A stretch of 49,230 bases of DNA from the NCBI GenBank assembly GCA_009886125.1, contig VFJK01000081.1, forward strand, positions 1 to 49,230. The letters run 5' to 3'. Numbering within the stretch: the first letter of the stretch is position 1; each line of letters opens with the position of its first letter. Both the position numbers and the translations under genes were made by a program. Below the pieces are notes generated by a model. That model saw nothing but the letters and a program-made list of their open reading frames with translations. It made no database searches and was not told the DNA's origin. Source of the stretch: Geobacter sp. GTDB taxonomy: Bacteria > Desulfobacterota > Desulfuromonadia > Geobacterales > DSM-12255. Shown here piece after piece: positions 17,693 through 27,276 of this stretch.

Positions 17693-18835
17693 ATGAAACG
17701 ATTTCTAGCAGCGGCCTGTTTTACCGTTTTAACAGTTTTATCCGCAACCATCTGCATTGCAGCTCCTGGAACAATAAAGATCGGTGCTCTTTTCTCTGTT
17801 ACCGGTCCACCATCTTTTCTCGGAGAGCCTGAGCGTAATACCGCAAAAATGGAAGTTGATGAGATAAATGCTAAAGGCGGTATAAACGGGAAAAAAATAG
17901 AACTTATCGTATATGATACGACCGGAGATGCCACAAAAGCTGTCCAGGCTGCAAACCGCCTCATCAAGGAGGATAAGGTTGTTGCTATTATCGGCCCGAG
18001 TACAACCGGAGAGTCGATGGCAGTGCTCCCTGTTGCCGAAAAAGAGCAGATCCCGTTGATCTCCTGTGCTGCCGGGAGCAAAATTACCGATCCTGTCAAG
18101 AAATGGGTATTCAAGACCGCTCAGAATGACGGACTTGCTGTTGCGAAGATCTATGAATATCTGAACAAGAAGAAAATCAGCAAGATAGCCATTATCACCG
18201 TATCTGACGGCTTTGGTTCATCCGGAAGGGAACAGCTCAAGGTTAATGCCGCGAAGTTCGGTATTCAGATTGTGGAGGATAGCACCTTCGGACCCAAAGA
18301 TACTGATATGACTGCTCAGCTTACTAAAATTCGGGGGAGTCAGGCGCAGGCAATTATCTGCTGGGGGACCAACCCTGGTCCTGCTATGATTGCCAAGAAT
18401 GTAAAGCAGCTTGGAATCAAGCTCCCTCTTTTCATGAGTCACGGCGTCTCATCCAAGAAGTTCATAGAGCTTGCCGGAGATGCTGCTGACGGGATAATAC
18501 TCCCTTCAGGGCGTGTTATTGTATCTGATGTTCTCCCTTCGAGTGACAAACAGAAAAAGAGTCTGATCGCTTTTGTCAAAGACTACCAGAAGCACTATAA
18601 GACTGAAGGGGATCATTTCGGTGGTCATGCCTGGGATGCTGTGATGCTTCTGAAAAATGCCATTGAGAAAGGCGGGGAAACCCCTTCCCAGATCAGGGAT
18701 CAGTTGGAAAAAACTCAGAATATTGCAGGTATTGGTGGAATTTTCAATTTCTCGCCAACTGACCATGCTGGTTTGAGCAAAGATGCTTTTGTGCTTGTCC
18801 AGATTAAGGACAAGGATTGGGCGCTGGTAAAATAG
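17693..18835 (+). CDS. livK: Branched-chain/hydrophobic amino acid ABC transporter, periplasmic binding protein 2
   Basis: This 380-residue paralogue of the preceding protein shares long identical stretches such as 'IIGPSTTGE' and 'DGFGSSGREQLK'. It has a signal peptide ending near 'CIAAPG'. The two genes are 11 bp apart with GGGGAGGGGA upstream of this ATG, so they arose by tandem duplication. Divergence is spread through the protein, which suggests different ligand ranges on one transporter. A strong hairpin follows the gene. Confidence 0.9.
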   Translation: MKRFLAAACFTVLTVLSATICIAAPGTIKIGALFSVTGPPSFLGEPERNTAKMEVDEINAKGGINGKKIELIVYDTTGDATKAVQAANRLIKEDKVVAIIGPSTTGESMAVLPVAEKEQIPLISCAAGSKITDPVKKWVFKTAQNDGLAVAKIYEYLNKKKISKIAIITVSDGFGSSGREQLKVNAAKFGIQIVEDSTFGPKDTDMTAQLTKIRGSQAQAIICWGTNPGPAMIAKNVKQLGIKLPLFMSHGVSSKKFIELAGDAADGIILPSGRVIVSDVLPSSDKQKKSLIAFVKDYQKHYKTEGDHFGGHAWDAVMLLKNAIEKGGETPSQIRDQLEKTQNIAGIGGIFNFSPTDHAGLSKDAFVLVQIKDKDWALVK

Positions 18836-18857
18836 ACTGACATTTCAATTCAAACTC

Positions 18858-18894
18858 AGCGGGCACCTTTTTAAATAGTGAAAAGGTGCCCGCT
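18858..18894 (+). promoter_or_regulatory. Perfect 14-bp intercistronic hairpin between livK2 and livH
   Basis: AGCGGGCACCTTTT pairs perfectly with AAAAGGTGCCCGCT around a 9-nt loop. There is no T-run after it, so read-through is expected. Such hairpins often protect the upstream binding-protein mRNA from 3' exonucleases and lower downstream expression. Confidence 0.6.
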
Positions 18895-18911
18895 GCTTAT
18901 AGAAAGCATAC

Positions 18912-19796
18912 ATGGAACTTTCAGATCAAATAGCGCAATATCTTGTGTCAGGCCTCTCAACAGGTGCGATTTACGCACTTATCGGGCTCGGTTTCGCCAT
19001 TATTTACAACTCCACCGAGATCATTAATTTCGCTCAGGGTGAACTTGTCATGCTTGGCGGCATGTTTGCGCTCTTTTTCATCAACTTCCTTCACCTGCCT
19101 CTACCTCTGGCTGTTTTATCTGCTGTTGCATCGACTACCGCTGCAGGTGTGCTTTTTGAGAGGCTTACCATCCGGCCATTGAAAGCTGCGACACCCCTCA
19201 GCCTGATCATCATCACTATAGGCGGGAGTATCCTTATCAGAGGGATAGCGATGCTGGTCTGGGGGAAGGACACGCACGCAATACCAGCCTTTTCCGGCAC
19301 CGAGCCGATTCTCATCGGGACAGCAACCATCCTCCCGCAGCATCTCTGGATTTTTGCCCTTACGCTGCTTGCAATAGCCATGAACAAGCTCTTCTTCAAT
19401 TACACGATCACCGGAAAAGCCATGCGGGCATGTGCAGTCAACAAGCGGGCTGCCGGGCTTGTCGGGATAGACGTCAGGAAGATGGTACTTTATTCCTTTG
19501 CGATAAGTGCATCCCTGGGGTCTTTGGCCGGCATTATTGTCGCTCCTCTCACAATGACTTCATATGACGTAGGTATCATGCTCGGGCTCAAAGGTTTTTG
19601 TGCTGCGATCATCGGCGGCCTGTCTGCCGGTGCCGGTACTGTGCTTGGAGGACTCTTGCTGGGTGTTCTTGAATCGCTCGGAGCAGGGCTGATCTCCTCC
19701 GGATACAAGGATGCAATCGCATTCATAATACTGCTGCTCATCCTGTTTATAAGGCCGCAGGGCCTTTTTGGCAAAGCAGAGACTGAACGGGTATAA
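18912..19796 (+). CDS. livH: Branched-chain amino acid ABC transporter permease LivH
   Basis: This 294-residue permease has about eight hydrophobic segments. It carries LivH hallmarks: 'GLSTGAIYALIGLGFAIIYN' near the N-terminus and the EAA-like loop 'RACAVNKRAAGLVGIDVRKM' for contact with the ATPases. The C-terminal 'IRPQGLFGK' is typical. livM starts 3 bp after its stop. Confidence 0.95.
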   Translation: MELSDQIAQYLVSGLSTGAIYALIGLGFAIIYNSTEIINFAQGELVMLGGMFALFFINFLHLPLPLAVLSAVASTTAAGVLFERLTIRPLKAATPLSLIIITIGGSILIRGIAMLVWGKDTHAIPAFSGTEPILIGTATILPQHLWIFALTLLAIAMNKLFFNYTITGKAMRACAVNKRAAGLVGIDVRKMVLYSFAISASLGSLAGIIVAPLTMTSYDVGIMLGLKGFCAAIIGGLSAGAGTVLGGLLLGVLESLGAGLISSGYKDAIAFIILLLILFIRPQGLFGKAETERV

Positions 19797-19799
19797 AGA

Positions 19800-20774
19800 G
19801 TGCGATTCCTTAACAGTGAAATTCTGAAATTCATCCTGCTGGCCCTTTTCATATTGATTCTACCTCACGTAGCACATGAAGGATACCTCCTTAACGTACT
19901 GGTTTTTGTCGGTATTCACTCGATTCTTGCGCTGGCGCTGAATCTCCTTCTCGGTTATGCAGGCCAGATATCACTCGGCCATGCAGGTTTTTTCGGGCTT
20001 GGTGCCTATATTTCCGGGATACTGACCGCCACCTACTCCCTCAACCCCTGGATTGCCATGCTGATTGCCGCTTCTGTTGTAACGCTCCTCTCATTTGCTG
20101 TCGGCTTTCCGGTTCTCAAGCTTAAAGGGCATTATCTTGCTATGGCAACTCTTGGGCTCGGGGTTATCATCTATATCGTTTTCAACGAGGCAGTTGACTA
20201 CACTGGCGGACCTTCAGGACTTTCCGGGATTCCAAATCTCAGCATAGGTACATTCTCATTTGATACTGATATCCGGAATTACTATCTGATCTGGACATTT
20301 GCTCTTATTGCTATCGCATTATCACTTAATCTCGTCCATTCCAGAATAGGGCGGGCTCTTCGCGCAATTCATGATTCAGAAGTCGCTGCCAGGGTAATGG
20401 GAGTAAATGCGCGGCTCATGAAAGTCCAGATTTTCGCCCTCTCTGCCGGACTGTCTGCCATTGCCGGATCTCTTTATGCCCATACCATGACCTTTGTGTC
20501 TCCAGCTTCTTTCGGGTTCAACTTCTCTGTAGAACTGGTAACCATGGTAATAATCGGGGGACTGGCCAGTATTTACGGCTCTCTTCTAGGAGCTGCCCTG
20601 CTTACGGTTCTTCCCGAACTTCTCCGCGCTTTTCAGGATTACGACATAATCGTCTACGGTCTGCTGCTTATAATCATGACCATGTTTATGCCCGGAGGTC
20701 TTGCAAAAGGCTTTCCGCAGGCGGCCTCATACCTCAGAACCAGATTTGGAAAAAGGTCTTCACCAGATGCTTGA
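19800..20774 (+). CDS. livM: Branched-chain amino acid ABC transporter permease LivM
   Basis: This 324-residue permease starts at GTG with only a weak ribosome-binding site, so it probably relies on coupling to livH. Family hallmarks are 'LALNLLLGYAGQISLGHAGF', the loop 'RALRAIHDSEVAARVMGVNA' and 'FGFNFSVELVTMVIIGG'. The stop TGA lies 8 bp inside the livG reading frame. Confidence 0.95.
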   Translation: MRFLNSEILKFILLALFILILPHVAHEGYLLNVLVFVGIHSILALALNLLLGYAGQISLGHAGFFGLGAYISGILTATYSLNPWIAMLIAASVVTLLSFAVGFPVLKLKGHYLAMATLGLGVIIYIVFNEAVDYTGGPSGLSGIPNLSIGTFSFDTDIRNYYLIWTFALIAIALSLNLVHSRIGRALRAIHDSEVAARVMGVNARLMKVQIFALSAGLSAIAGSLYAHTMTFVSPASFGFNFSVELVTMVIIGGLASIYGSLLGAALLTVLPELLRAFQDYDIIVYGLLLIIMTMFMPGGLAKGFPQAASYLRTRFGKRSSPDA

Positions 20775-21519
20775 AGTCAGGAAACTTACGCAAAGATTCG
20801 GCGGGATCACAGCACTTGAGGATGTCTCTTTCACTGCCCGGAAAGGGCTGATAACCGGAGTTATAGGCCCGAATGGAGCCGGGAAAACGACCCTCTTCAA
20901 TGTCATCACCGGCATCTATTCGCAGACATCTGGATCAGTTCATCTTGATAATGCTGACATATCAAGGATACCTGCTGAAATGCTTGCAGCCCGTGGTCTT
21001 GTCAGGACGTTCCAGAATATCGAGCTGTTCGGAAACATGACGGTACTGGAAAATGTCATGCTCGGCCTTCACTCAAGAAGCAGTTCCGGCATACTTTCAT
21101 GCATGTTAAAAATGCCATGGCACGTCAAGGAAGAGAAATATATCAGGCAGCAGGCGTCCGAATGGCTTGATTTTTCAGGTATTACCGACCTCTCCGCCCA
21201 GAAGGCGGCAAATCTTCCTTTCGGTAAAGGCCGCTTGCTGGAGATTGCCAGGGCTATGGCGGTACATCCCTCTATTTTGCTCATGGATGAGCCTGCAGCC
21301 GGTCTTAACAACAGTGAGACGCATGAACTGGCAGTACTGATCAGAAAAATCCGTGACAAAGGGGTCACCGTCGTCATGGTTGAACATGACATGGAGCTTG
21401 TCATGGATATCTGTGATCGCATTCTGGTCCTTAATCTCGGCAGAATGCTGGCAGAAGGCACACCCCGGGAGATACAGGAAAACCCCGCAGTCGTTGCCGC
21501 ATATCTCGGGGAAGGGTAG
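20767..21519 (+). CDS. livG: Branched-chain amino acid ABC transporter ATPase LivG
   Basis: This 250-residue ABC ATPase has Walker A 'GPNGAGKTT', the LivG-specific 'RTFQNIELFGNMTVLENV', Walker B 'LLMDEPAAGLN' and the switch His in 'VEHDM'. The signature is atypical, 'LPFGKGRLLEIARAM', as often in LivG. The ATG at 20767 overlaps the end of livM; a longer upstream reading would only extend into livM. Confidence 0.94.
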   Translation: MLEVRKLTQRFGGITALEDVSFTARKGLITGVIGPNGAGKTTLFNVITGIYSQTSGSVHLDNADISRIPAEMLAARGLVRTFQNIELFGNMTVLENVMLGLHSRSSSGILSCMLKMPWHVKEEKYIRQQASEWLDFSGITDLSAQKAANLPFGKGRLLEIARAMAVHPSILLMDEPAAGLNNSETHELAVLIRKIRDKGVTVVMVEHDMELVMDICDRILVLNLGRMLAEGTPREIQENPAVVAAYLGEG

Positions 21520-21523
21520 AAAA

Positions 21524-22267
21524 GTGCTCAAAGTCAAGAATATCAATACCTATTACGGCAAAGTACATGCTCTGAAAAATGTTTCGATTCATCTGAATGA
21601 GAAAGAGATCGTCGCTCTTATCGGTGCGAACGGCGCAGGCAAGAGTACGATACTGAATACACTTTCCGGGATCACCCCGGCACGAAGCGGCTCGATAGAA
21701 TTCAACGGGGAACTGGTGCAGAGTCTACCACCTGACCGGATTGTCAAGGCCGGTATATCGCAGGTCCCTGAGGGAAGACAGGTGTTCAAGGGGCTTTCTG
21801 TTGCTGACAATCTTGAACTGGGAGCATATCTCAGATTCTGCGCCGGTGAGAGCAAGGAGAAGATCCGACAGGATACCAGGCACATCTACGAGCTATTCCC
21901 GCGACTTGAAGAGCGGCGCAAGCAGATGGCAGGAACACTCTCAGGTGGTGAGCAGCAGATGCTTTCCATTGGCAGAGCTCTTATGGCACGGCCGAAGCTT
22001 CTTCTCCTTGACGAGCCGTCCATGGGGCTTGCGCCACTTGTCGTTCAGGAGATTTTTGCTGTCATCGAACGTCTGCGAGTTCAGGAGGGGACGACCATCC
22101 TGCTTGTTGAACAGAATGCCAAAGCTGCTCTGAAGATGGCAGACCGGGGATATGTGCTGGAAACCGGTAAAGTGATAATTGAAGGTAATGCCTCGGACCT
22201 TCTGGAAAACCCCGAAGTTCAGCGTGCCTATCTCGGCAAAGAGAAGAAGGAAATCTGGGAACGATAG
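21524..22267 (+). CDS. livF: Branched-chain amino acid ABC transporter ATPase LivF
   Basis: This 247-residue ABC ATPase begins at GTG 21524 with GGGGAAGGG upstream. It has Walker A 'GANGAGKST', the LivF-type '[20 protein letters not shown]', the signature '[15 protein letters not shown]' and Walker B '[13 protein letters not shown]'. It completes the heterodimeric ATPase with LivG. The second paaK starts 8 bp downstream. Confidence 0.94.
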   Translation: MLKVKNINTYYGKVHALKNVSIHLNEKEIVALIGANGAGKSTILNTLSGITPARSGSIEFNGELVQSLPPDRIVKAGISQVPEGRQVFKGLSVADNLELGAYLRFCAGESKEKIRQDTRHIYELFPRLEERRKQMAGTLSGGEQQMLSIGRALMARPKLLLLDEPSMGLAPLVVQEIFAVIERLRVQEGTTILLVEQNAKAALKMADRGYVLETGKVIIEGNASDLLENPEVQRAYLGKEKKEIWER

Positions 22268-22275
22268 GAGAAGGT

Positions 22276-23577
22276 ATGGGAATCTGGGATCCTGCCAACG
22301 AATGTATGTCGCGTGAAGAACTTGAACAGCTCCAGTTGGAGCGGTTACAGGCGACACTTCACCGGGCGTACAAAAATGTATCCTGTTATCGCAACAAGTT
22401 CAATGAGCTGAAGATAGACCCGGATGATGTCCAGTCACTCTCCGATCTATCCAAGCTCCCTTTTACCACGAAAGACGATCTGCGCCTCAACTATCCTTAC
22501 GGGATGTTTGCTGTCCCGTTGCGTGAAGTTGTCCGGATTCATTCATCGTCAGGCACCACCGGGAAACCGACTGTTGTCGGCTATACAAGAAACGACATAA
22601 AAACCTGGTCAAATCTGATGGCACGAGTTCATACCGCAGCCGGGATCACTCACGACGATGTTGTCCAGATCGCATTCGGCTACGGCATGTTTACCGGAGC
22701 ATTCGGACATCACTACGGAGCCGAGATCATTGGTGCCTCCGTCATCCCGATGGGTGGGGGCAACACCGAAAAGCAGATCATGATCATGCAGGATTACCGC
22801 TCAACCGTTCTTGTCAGCACCCCGAGCTATGCAATCACCATCGCTGACAGGATGGAGCAGTTGGGAGTTGATTCCAAGAGCCTTTCATTAAAATTCGGAC
22901 TTTTCGGCGGTGAGCCCTGGTCTGAATCCATGCGGACCGAAATCGAGAGCCGCCTCGGGATCAGTGCGACCGATAATTACGGGTTGTCCGAGGTAATCGG
23001 TCCCGGTGTTGCCGGTGAATGCGAATATAAATGCGGCATGCATATATTCGAAGACGTTTTCATTCCCGAGATAATCGATCCAGAGACCTGTGAACTGCTC
23101 CCTCCAGGAAGCGTGGGCGAGTTGGTTATCACGACGATTACCAAGGAAGCATTCCCGATGATCAGATACAGAACAAGGGATATTACCAGCCTCGATTACA
23201 GTAAATGCGACTGCGGCAGAACCCTTGTCAGGATGAAGAAGACCATGGGCAGAAGTGATGATATGCTGATAATCAAAGGGGTAAATGTTTTCCCGTCACA
23301 GATCGAAGATGTCCTTGTCGCTATCGATGGATGCGAGCCTCATTATCAGCTGGTAATCGACAGAAAAAACAGCGCAGATTTCATCGAGATCCAGATCGAA
23401 GTAACCGAAAATATCTTCTTCGATGAGATGCGGCTTCAAAGGGCGTTTATCGACAAGGTGCAGAAGAAGATAGAATCAGTTGTCGGTGTCAGTGTCGGTA
23501 TCAAACTGGTTGAACCGAAGAGCATACCAAGATTTGAGGGCAAGGCATCAAGAGTGATAGACAAAAGGCACTCATAG
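22276..23577 (+). CDS. paaK: Phenylacetate--CoA ligase (PaaK), second copy
   Basis: This 433-residue paralogue of the ligase encoded at 14719-16026 shares the P-loop '[16 protein letters not shown]', '[12 protein letters not shown]' and '[19 protein letters not shown]'. Both copies have the same Cys-containing loop before the lid domain. The differences around the substrate pocket suggest a different aryl acid preference. It is the last gene of the operon; an intrinsic terminator follows within 25 bp of its stop. Confidence 0.9.
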   Translation: MGIWDPANECMSREELEQLQLERLQATLHRAYKNVSCYRNKFNELKIDPDDVQSLSDLSKLPFTTKDDLRLNYPYGMFAVPLREVVRIHSSSGTTGKPTVVGYTRNDIKTWSNLMARVHTAAGITHDDVVQIAFGYGMFTGAFGHHYGAEIIGASVIPMGGGNTEKQIMIMQDYRSTVLVSTPSYAITIADRMEQLGVDSKSLSLKFGLFGGEPWSESMRTEIESRLGISATDNYGLSEVIGPGVAGECEYKCGMHIFEDVFIPEIIDPETCELLPPGSVGELVITTITKEAFPMIRYRTRDITSLDYSKCDCGRTLVRMKKTMGRSDDMLIIKGVNVFPSQIEDVLVAIDGCEPHYQLVIDRKNSADFIEIQIEVTENIFFDEMRLQRAFIDKVQKKIESVVGVSVGIKLVEPKSIPRFEGKASRVIDKRHS

Positions 23578-23601
23578 TTCAAATAACGATAGAGGTATTT
23601 C

Positions 23602-23638
23602 AGGCCGGCATCTTGATCAGAGGGTGCCGGCCTTTTTT
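23602..23638 (+). terminator. Intrinsic terminator of the ior-paaK-liv operon
   Basis: A 9-bp GC-rich stem AGGCCGGCA / TGCCGGCCT with a 14-nt loop is followed by a run of T. It lies 25 bp past the stop of the last gene. Confidence 0.9.
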
Positions 23639-23639
23639 C

Positions 23640-23878
23640 CCAGAATCACCGATATTATGTCAGGTACGACACATCGTACTTGACATAATATATCTTATGG
23701 GACGTTACAGGTCTGTATGGCGGTAAGTGATGAAATCTGGTGAAGGGTCAGATGTGAGGTCTCGCCTGTTCGGGCCTTACAGGGCAAATTTGGAGCTTGC
23801 TCTCTGATGGCGCTATTTACAGGGCTTTACAGCTGTTTGCCGAATAAATGGCTCATTTCTGGCAGTCAGCAAGCAGTT
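23640..23878. other. Gap between convergent transcripts, no recognisable gene
   Basis: The stretch between the operon terminator and the minus-strand genes holds the 40-bp palindrome listed separately and four copies of TTACAG (23705, 23777, 23817, 23827). No reading frame with a start and ribosome-binding site is convincing here. It may be a decayed mobile or repeat element. Confidence 0.4.
23652..23691. repeat. 40-bp near-perfect palindrome
   Basis: ATATTATGTCAGGTACGA, a CACA spacer, then TCGTACTTGACATAATAT: 18-bp arms with a single mismatch, which would be a G-U pair in RNA. There is no T-run on either side beyond the arm itself. It could be a repeat-family member, a binding site, or abutted terminal repeats of a lost element. 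Confidence 0.7.
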
Positions 23879-24007
23879 TCAATGATGGGGATATATTGAC
23901 AAGCATATTTCCCTTTCAACAAAAAAGCCGCTCCAGTCCCGCTTTTCCCACGGGTACTGTACGATCTCCCGCTTCTGAGTGCTCTTGTCACAGCCGATAA
24001 ATTTCAC
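23879..24007 (-). CDS. Possible 42-residue protein overlapping the end of yjbQ
   Basis: A GTG start overlaps the yjbQ TGA (GTGA), and the frame stays open for 42 codons: starts '[20 protein letters not shown]', ends 'SIYPHH'. I do not recognise it. The overlap is the same kind of coupling seen between the two genes upstream, but length alone could arise by chance. Confidence 0.25.
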   Translation of the reverse strand: MKFIGCDKSTQKREIVQYPWEKRDWSGFFVEREICLSIYPHH

Positions 24008-24420
24008 TCCCCGATGATCTTCACCAGCACTCTTTTCTTCCGCTTTCCATCAAACTCTCCATAGAATATCTGCTCCCATGGACCCAGGTCGAGTTTAGCA
24101 TCGGTAACTGCTACAACGACCTCACGCCCCATGATCGTCCTTTTGAGATGCGCGTCGGCATTATCTTCATAGCCGTTGTGCTGATAACGGGAGTACGGCT
24201 TTTCCGGAGCCAACCCCTCCAGCCAGAGTTCAAAATCACTGTGCAGCCCGGATTCATTGTCATTGATGAAGACGCTGGCAGTGATATGCATGGCGTTGCA
24301 GAGGATCAGCCCCTCTCTTATGCCGCTCTCGACCAGGCACGAGGCGACTGCCCCGGTCATGTTGATCAATTCGCGCCGTTTCGAAGTCTCAAACCATAAC
24401 TCTTTACGATATGTTTTCAT
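24004..24420 (-). CDS. yjbQ: YjbQ/UPF0047 family protein (secondary thiamine-phosphate synthase type)
   Basis: This 138-residue protein has the YjbQ trimer-type fold signature: '[20 protein letters not shown]', '[20 protein letters not shown]' and '[16 protein letters not shown]'. The conserved His and Asp residues form a metal or phosphate site. The E. coli homologue has weak thiamine-phosphate synthase activity and its physiological role is unsettled. The ATG overlaps the thioesterase stop as ATGA. Confidence 0.9.
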   Translation of the reverse strand: MKTYRKELWFETSKRRELINMTGAVASCLVESGIREGLILCNAMHITASVFINDNESGLHSDFELWLEGLAPEKPYSRYQHNGYEDNADAHLKRTIMGREVVVAVTDAKLDLGPWEQIFYGEFDGKRKKRVLVKIIGE

Positions 24421-24836
24421 TCCTGCCCCTTTACCCCTTGCAGGATAGATTCATTTTTGCGGTAGACCATTCCCTGGAATATCGCCACGGTCTCCTTGTC
24501 ATCATCCGTGACAATAACCGAATAGGTGGCCAGTCTGGGATTCAGGGACTGCTCTGTTGCTTCGGCGTAGAGCGTACCTTTCACCGCTGCTTTCACAAAG
24601 TTGACACTGGTGTTTATCCCCATTGCCAGTTTTCCGTGCGAATTGGAGGCAACAGCAAAAGCAAAGTCGGCAAGCGTAAAGATAGCACCGCCGTGAACCG
24701 TTCCGGCGCCGTTGAAATGGTACGGTTCGATCTTCATACGTACGCGTGCCCTCCCCTCCCCGGCTTCAAGAAGTTCGATGTTGTTATGCCTGGCAAAGAG
24801 ATCATTTTTTGAAAAGAATTCCAGAAGCTTTTGCAT
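24417..24836 (-). CDS. Hotdog-fold thioesterase (PaaI type)
   Basis: This 139-residue single hotdog domain has the active-site segment '[20 protein letters not shown]' and the strand '[18 protein letters not shown]'. It is a different subgroup from the thioesterase encoded at 1242-1646. The family hydrolyses aryl- or acyl-CoA and can clear dead-end CoA esters; the nearby paaK copies would make such esters. It is translationally coupled to yjbQ. Confidence 0.85.
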   Translation of the reverse strand: MQKLLEFFSKNDLFARHNNIELLEAGEGRARVRMKIEPYHFNGAGTVHGGAIFTLADFAFAVASNSHGKLAMGINTSVNFVKAAVKGTLYAEATEQSLNPRLATYSVIVTDDDKETVAIFQGMVYRKNESILQGVKGQE

Positions 24837-24919
24837 GATTTAAGTCCTTTTAAGTAGCTATTGCCAGATATCAGGTGCATTCAGCCTGTTCAATGGTATC
24901 CTTATCACAGGGAGGATAC

Positions 24920-26797
24920 ATGAACAACCGTGAACTTGCCGATCTGCTTGCGCTTGACAAATCGATGCTCCCGCTTGACGGCGGCAATGAATTCAATCGT
25001 CTCATTTTTTCACGAAGCCCTTATCTGCTGCAGCACGCAAGAAACCCGGTAGATTGGCGTGAATGGGGTGATGAGGCGTTTGCCGAGGCGAAGAGAAGAG
25101 ATATCCCACTGTTTGTTTCAATCGGCTATGCGACCTGCCACTGGTGTCATGTGATGGCCGTGGAGTCTTTCAGCGACAGTGAAGTTGCTGCGACTCTCAA
25201 TGGATCTTTTGTCCCGGTGAAGATCGACAGGGAGGAGAGACCGGACCTGGATGACTTCTATATGACCGCTTCACGAGCCCTGACCGGCAGCGGCGGCTGG
25301 CCGTTGAACGTCTTTATCGATCACGAAAAACGTCCGTTTTTTTCCATAACATATCTCCCCAAGTATCCAAGACACAGAACTCCCGGTTTCATAGACCTGC
25401 TCGTGAACATTTCCCTTCTCTGGAAAGAGAAACGTGATGTGGTAATGAGCAATTCTGATGAAATATGTCGATCAATGTCTGCGCTGACCGGATCTTCCCC
25501 CTCTTCCGGAACAGCTCTCCAATCCATAAGTAATGCAGCTTTCCATCAGCTTGAAGATCTTTTTGACAAGAAATATTTCGGCTTCGGGAATTCGGTGAAG
25601 TTTCCAATGCCGGTCTATCAGCTCTTTTTACTCTCACGCGATCCGAAGGCGTATCCTGATGCAAAAGAAATGGCTCTCCTCACCCTGAAAGCAATGATGC
25701 ACGGAGGGATCAAAGATCAGCTTTCCGGAGGGTTCCACCGGTATACGGTCGATCCCGGTTGGCTCACCCCGCACTTTGAGAAGATGCTGTATGATCAGGC
25801 CATGTTGATCACTGCCTATTCAGAAGCGTATAAACTCACAGATAATCCGGTCTATAAACAGACTGCGGTCGATACGGCACGCTTTGCGGTCAATGAACTG
25901 ATGAATCCTGAGGGAGGCTTCTGTGCTGCGCTCGATGCAGACAGCGAGGGAGAAGAGGGGCTGTTTTATACCTGGAAGTATGACGAACTTGAATCGATAC
26001 TCAAAGGCCCTCTGAAACTCGCTCATGAATATTGGGGTGCAACTGAAAACGGGGATCTGGACGGGCGTTCTGTTTTTCATCTCACTGCTGATCCGGAAAC
26101 GTTTTGTTCTCGAAAAGGGATCTCTGTTTCTGACCTTGAAGATATTCTGGCTGCCGCATCACAGAAGCTGAGAGAAGTGCGCTTGAGACGTGAGGCTCCG
26201 CTGAAAGACCTTAAAGTTATCTCTGCCTGGAACGGCCTTATGATAACGGCGTTAATCCGGCTCGGTACCGTTTCAGGAGATAAAGAATACTTTACCTACG
26301 CCCAGAATACGGCCCGCTTCATACTCAGGAATATGGTTACACCTGAAGGGAGGCTGATCAGGAACTGGCTTGAGACCCCTTCACGAGTACCCGGTTTTGC
26401 AGAAGATTACACTTTTATCGGACTTGGTCTTGCTGATATCGTCAGCACTACAGATGAGCCGTTCTGGAAGGAAACCCTTGAATATTTCGGCAATGAACTG
26501 GTAAGGCTGTTTATCGATGCCACAGGTAAAATCTCATTCTGCGGTCATGATGTGGAGAATCCTCCAATCGACATCCCGCAGGTTCAGGACGGCGTAACGC
26601 CTTCTACTGCCGGGGCTGCTGCTGTTTTGTTGACACGGTTGGGGAGAATTACCGGGAAAGGAGATTACCGGGAAACAGCCGGGAAGATAATCAGAAGGTA
26701 CCGTGCGCTGACCGAGAAGAGTCCATCCGCCTGCCTGTCATTGATAATGGCTGAAGAAGAGCTGAACAGGGAGACTATTTCCTCTCTAACACCCTGA
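24920..26797 (+). CDS. DUF255 thioredoxin-like protein with six-hairpin domain (YyaL/spermatogenesis-associated family)
   Basis: This 625-residue protein is the usual family length. The N-terminal thioredoxin-like domain carries '[18 protein letters not shown]' with Cys73 and Cys76, and '[11 protein letters not shown]'. The rest resembles the (alpha/alpha)6 barrel of N-acylglucosamine 2-epimerases, with '[20 protein letters not shown]'. There is no signal peptide, so it is cytoplasmic. The ATG at 24920 follows GGAGG; an ATG 45 bp upstream lacks one. The exact reaction is unknown. Its 3' end overlaps the next minus-strand gene by 23 bp. Confidence 0.9.
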   Translation: MNNRELADLLALDKSMLPLDGGNEFNRLIFSRSPYLLQHARNPVDWREWGDEAFAEAKRRDIPLFVSIGYATCHWCHVMAVESFSDSEVAATLNGSFVPVKIDREERPDLDDFYMTASRALTGSGGWPLNVFIDHEKRPFFSITYLPKYPRHRTPGFIDLLVNISLLWKEKRDVVMSNSDEICRSMSALTGSSPSSGTALQSISNAAFHQLEDLFDKKYFGFGNSVKFPMPVYQLFLLSRDPKAYPDAKEMALLTLKAMMHGGIKDQLSGGFHRYTVDPGWLTPHFEKMLYDQAMLITAYSEAYKLTDNPVYKQTAVDTARFAVNELMNPEGGFCAALDADSEGEEGLFYTWKYDELESILKGPLKLAHEYWGATENGDLDGRSVFHLTADPETFCSRKGISVSDLEDILAAASQKLREVRLRREAPLKDLKVISAWNGLMITALIRLGTVSGDKEYFTYAQNTARFILRNMVTPEGRLIRNWLETPSRVPGFAEDYTFIGLGLADIVSTTDEPFWKETLEYFGNELVRLFIDATGKISFCGHDVENPPIDIPQVQDGVTPSTAGAAAVLLTRLGRITGKGDYRETAGKIIRRYRALTEKSPSACLSLIMAEEELNRETISSLTP

Positions 26798-27248
26798 GAA
26801 AATCTTTGGCATAGATCACAACAGCTGATGAATATTCGTCATACGGCCCGGAATCAACGGCCGATTTTGCATACTCTATGGCCATACTTCTATCGCCGAG
26901 GTTTTCATAGGATTTTGCAGCAGTCAACATGCAGGCATTGTATTTACTGTCCAGTTCGATGCATTTTTTTGCACTCTCGATCGCAGATGAATAGTTCTGC
27001 TGCATCAGCTGCGCAACTGAAAGAGCATCATACACCTTGGCCAGATCGGGATTCTTCACCTGCTCACTACATTCAGCCAGAATTCTATTATAGGCTTCAA
27101 CGGCTCTCCCCCACTCACGTGATTCATCCGCTCTTTTCCCTTCTGCTACAAGAGCAGCATAACCGGATTCACTGCACTCCTCAGAAAAAGCAGGCAATGA
27201 AGAAAGCTGAAAAACAAAAATCAGAGCGAAGGCGATAAAACGGTTCAT
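26775..27248 (-). CDS. Secreted TPR protein
   Basis: This 157-residue protein has a signal peptide ('[20 protein letters not shown]') followed by three TPR-like helical pairs, for example '[15 protein letters not shown]' and '[20 protein letters not shown]'. It is probably periplasmic. GAGGAG precedes the ATG. It is 28 bp downstream of a large TPR protein gene and likely cotranscribed with it. Confidence 0.75.
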   Translation of the reverse strand: MNRFIAFALIFVFQLSSLPAFSEECSESGYAALVAEGKRADESREWGRAVEAYNRILAECSEQVKNPDLAKVYDALSVAQLMQQNYSSAIESAKKCIELDSKYNACMLTAAKSYENLGDRSMAIEYAKSAVDSGPYDEYSSAVVIYAKDFLRVLERK

Positions 27249-27276
27249 GGCAGATCTCCTCGGTTGGTCAGGAGTG

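Noticed and set aside
23680-23708. TTGACA in the right arm of the palindrome as a promoter
   Set aside because: No -10 hexamer lies at 16-18 bp and no gene follows on the plus strand.
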